Below are positions 4,475 to 5,676 of a DNA stretch of 5,676 nt, piece by piece. The position numbers and the translations under genes were made by a program. The notes beneath the pieces were generated by a model that saw nothing but the letters and a program-made list of their open reading frames with translations, had not been told where the DNA came from and did no database searches. This DNA is from Archangiaceae bacterium (GTDB lineage: Bacteria; Myxococcota; Myxococcia; Myxococcales; Myxococcaceae), in contig JAHFDQ010000416.1 of NCBI GenBank assembly GCA_023248915.1, positions 1 to 5,676 of the forward strand. The letters are read 5' to 3'. The stretch's first letter is position 1. Each line of letters opens with the position of its first letter.

Positions 4475-5676
4475 ATGCGCGGGCTTTCCACGGCGGTGTC
4501 CGGTCTCGTGCTCGTCGCGCTCGCAAGCTGCGCCGACCGCACCCGGCCAAAGTTCGCCGATGGACGCTTGGCGCCCGCGGGGCCTCTCGACTTCGGCACC
4601 GTCGTGGTCAACCACTCGCGCGAGCTCGAGATGCAGCTTCGCAACGTGGGGCGCGGCGCCGTCACCGTCGACGAAGCGTGGACCCTGGGGCCCGACCGCA
4701 CATTCGAGGTTCGTCTCGTCGGCGACGCCCGAGTCCTCCAGTCCGGCGAGGTCACGACGGTGCGGGTGCGGTACACGCCCCGGCAGGCGGGGACGACGCT
4801 GGGCCAGCTTGGCGTGCGAACCGACAGCCGCGTCGAACCCGTCTTTCGAATGCCGGTGACGGGCAACGGTGTCGCCGGGGCAGCCACCGTTACGCCCGCG
4901 TTCCTCGACTTCGGCCGCATCGAGGCGGGCGCTTCGAAGGTGCTCGTCCTCACGATCGAGAACCCGAGCACCATCGCCGTCGAGGTGAAGCCTCAGACCG
5001 TGGGCGCCGACCTGGACGAGCTCGACGCGGGACTGTCCTTCACGCTCGCGCCGGGAGAGCGGCGCCTGGTCGACGTGGCGTTCCGGCCCGACCGGGTGGG
5101 GCACAAGCAGTTGGCCCTGGCGGTGACTCCCTGCGACACCTGCGCCGACGAGCTCGTCTCTGTGGCAGCGCTGGCCATCGAGCAGGCCGTGGTGGGAGAG
5201 CCCGGCCTCGTTGACTTCGGGCCGGTACCCGTCGACCGCGTGGCTTCGCGCTCGGCCGCCCTGAAGAACGTGTCGACCGAGTCCGCGCTCGTTCAGGGGT
5301 TGGACGTCGGCACGCCTTCTGATGACTCCTTCTCCGTCGGCGTGCAGAAGTGGCCGGTCCGGCTGGCCCCGGGCGCGCGACTCGAGGTTCTGGTCAGCTA
5401 CAGCCCGGGCCACATGGGCGTCGCGTCGGGCCTCCTATTGTTCAAGGTGGCGAGCCGCCGCCACCCCACCACCGAGGTGGCCCTGACGGCGATGGGTGGC
5501 GCGGCCGAGCTGTGCATGACTCCGGCGGCGTTCGACTTCGGAGTGGTGCCGCTCGGCTCGAAGGCCGCCGCAACCATCGACCTGATGAGCTGCGGGGCGT
5601 CGAACGCGCCCCCCGCGGTCGTCACGGGAGTCGACAGCGGTCTGGCGTCGAGCCCGGGCGGCGACCCGTTCGTGCT
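4475..5676 (+). CDS. Lipoprotein with tandem DFG repeats (ASH / choice-of-anchor D-like), 3' truncated by window
   Basis: The reading frame starts at the ATG at 4475, stays open to the right edge (400 complete codons) and has no stop in the window. Residues 1-19 are a lipoprotein signal: MRGL, a hydrophobic stretch, then the lipobox LASC with Cys19; the +2 residue is Ala, so outer-membrane sorting is plausible. Four beta-sandwich-like repeats follow, each opening with a DFG signature: LDFGTVVVN (38-46), LDFGRIEAG (144-152), VDFGPVPVD (246-254) and FDFGVVPLG (353-361), at 102-107 residue spacing. Internal echoes include VRYTPRQAGT, VAFRPDRVGH and VSYSPGHMGV, each about 60 residues after its DFG, as in Ig-like ASH/HYDIN or choice-of-anchor D modules. 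Cys220 and Cys223 (CDTC) and Cys347 and Cys373 may form disulfides. A purine-rich tract at 4456-4470 precedes the ATG. Such surface proteins are common in Myxococcota. A scaffold or adhesion role is inference, and the remaining repeats lie outside the window. Confidence 0.88.
   Translation, partial: MRGLSTAVSGLVLVALASCADRTRPKFADGRLAPAGPLDFGTVVVNHSRELEMQLRNVGRGAVTVDEAWTLGPDRTFEVRLVGDARVLQSGEVTTVRVRYTPRQAGTTLGQLGVRTDSRVEPVFRMPVTGNGVAGAATVTPAFLDFGRIEAGASKVLVLTIENPSTIAVEVKPQTVGADLDELDAGLSFTLAPGERRLVDVAFRPDRVGHKQLALAVTPCDTCADELVSVAALAIEQAVVGEPGLVDFGPVPVDRVASRSAALKNVSTESALVQGLDVGTPSDDSFSVGVQKWPVRLAPGARLEVLVSYSPGHMGVASGLLLFKVASRRHPTTEVALTAMGGAAELCMTPAAFDFGVVPLGSKAAATIDLMSCGASNAPPAVVTGVDSGLASSPGGDPFV

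Noticed and set aside
4259..5413. Minus-strand frame of 384 codons opposite the lipoprotein.
   Set aside because: The plus strand has a lipobox and four DFG repeats; the antisense product is Arg/His-rich and featureless.
1..5676. CRISPR array, insertion sequence, integrase, attachment site or toxin-antitoxin pair.
   Set aside because: No regularly spaced direct repeats, transposase motifs, tRNA genes or small paired genes are visible.

Overview
The window is GC-rich DNA with strong G/C preference at third codon positions and closely packed genes. A lipoprotein built from repeated 'DFG' (ASH / choice-of-anchor D-like) modules, a small outer-membrane-like protein and a ribosome-hibernation/cold-shock fusion together suggest a Gram-negative bacterium of the Myxococcota or a related deltaproteobacterial lineage. 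That placement is inferred from gene content and style; there is no rRNA or other marker gene here.

Layout, left to right. (1) Minus strand, 76-645: a small exported protein that looks like a short outer-membrane beta-barrel. (2) 646-971: a divergent intergenic region of about 325 bp with a weak promoter candidate. (3) Plus strand, 972-1787: a membrane-anchored alpha/beta hydrolase with a complete Ser-Asp-His triad. (4) Minus strand, 3628 to 1777: a two-gene operon, archease then rtcB, with a 7-nt gap and the rtcB Shine-Dalgarno overlapping the archease stop codon. The rtcB 3' end overlaps the hydrolase 3' end tail to tail by 11 bp. (5) 3629-3793: a 165-bp divergent promoter region with a 17-bp near-central dyad. 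(6) Plus strand, 3794-4378: a fusion of an HPF/RaiA ribosome-associated domain and a cold-shock domain. (7) Plus strand, 4475 to the right edge: the first 400 residues of a lipoprotein with four DFG-type repeats. It has no stop codon in the window.

The centre of the window has an RNA theme. RtcB seals RNA breaks that carry 2',3'-cyclic-phosphate (or 3'-phosphate) and 5'-OH ends, and archease is its activator. Divergent from them is a ribosome-hibernation-type protein with an added nucleic-acid-binding domain. No rtcA or rtcR is present, so this is not the E. coli-type rtcBA arrangement. Whether the divergent pair forms one stress response (RNA repair plus ribosome protection) is inference. 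Each component belongs to a known family, and I see no clearly new system. The points most worth checking are that neighbourhood, the archease metal-site motif (HTGE where HTAD is usual) and the reduced aromatic surface of the cold-shock domain.
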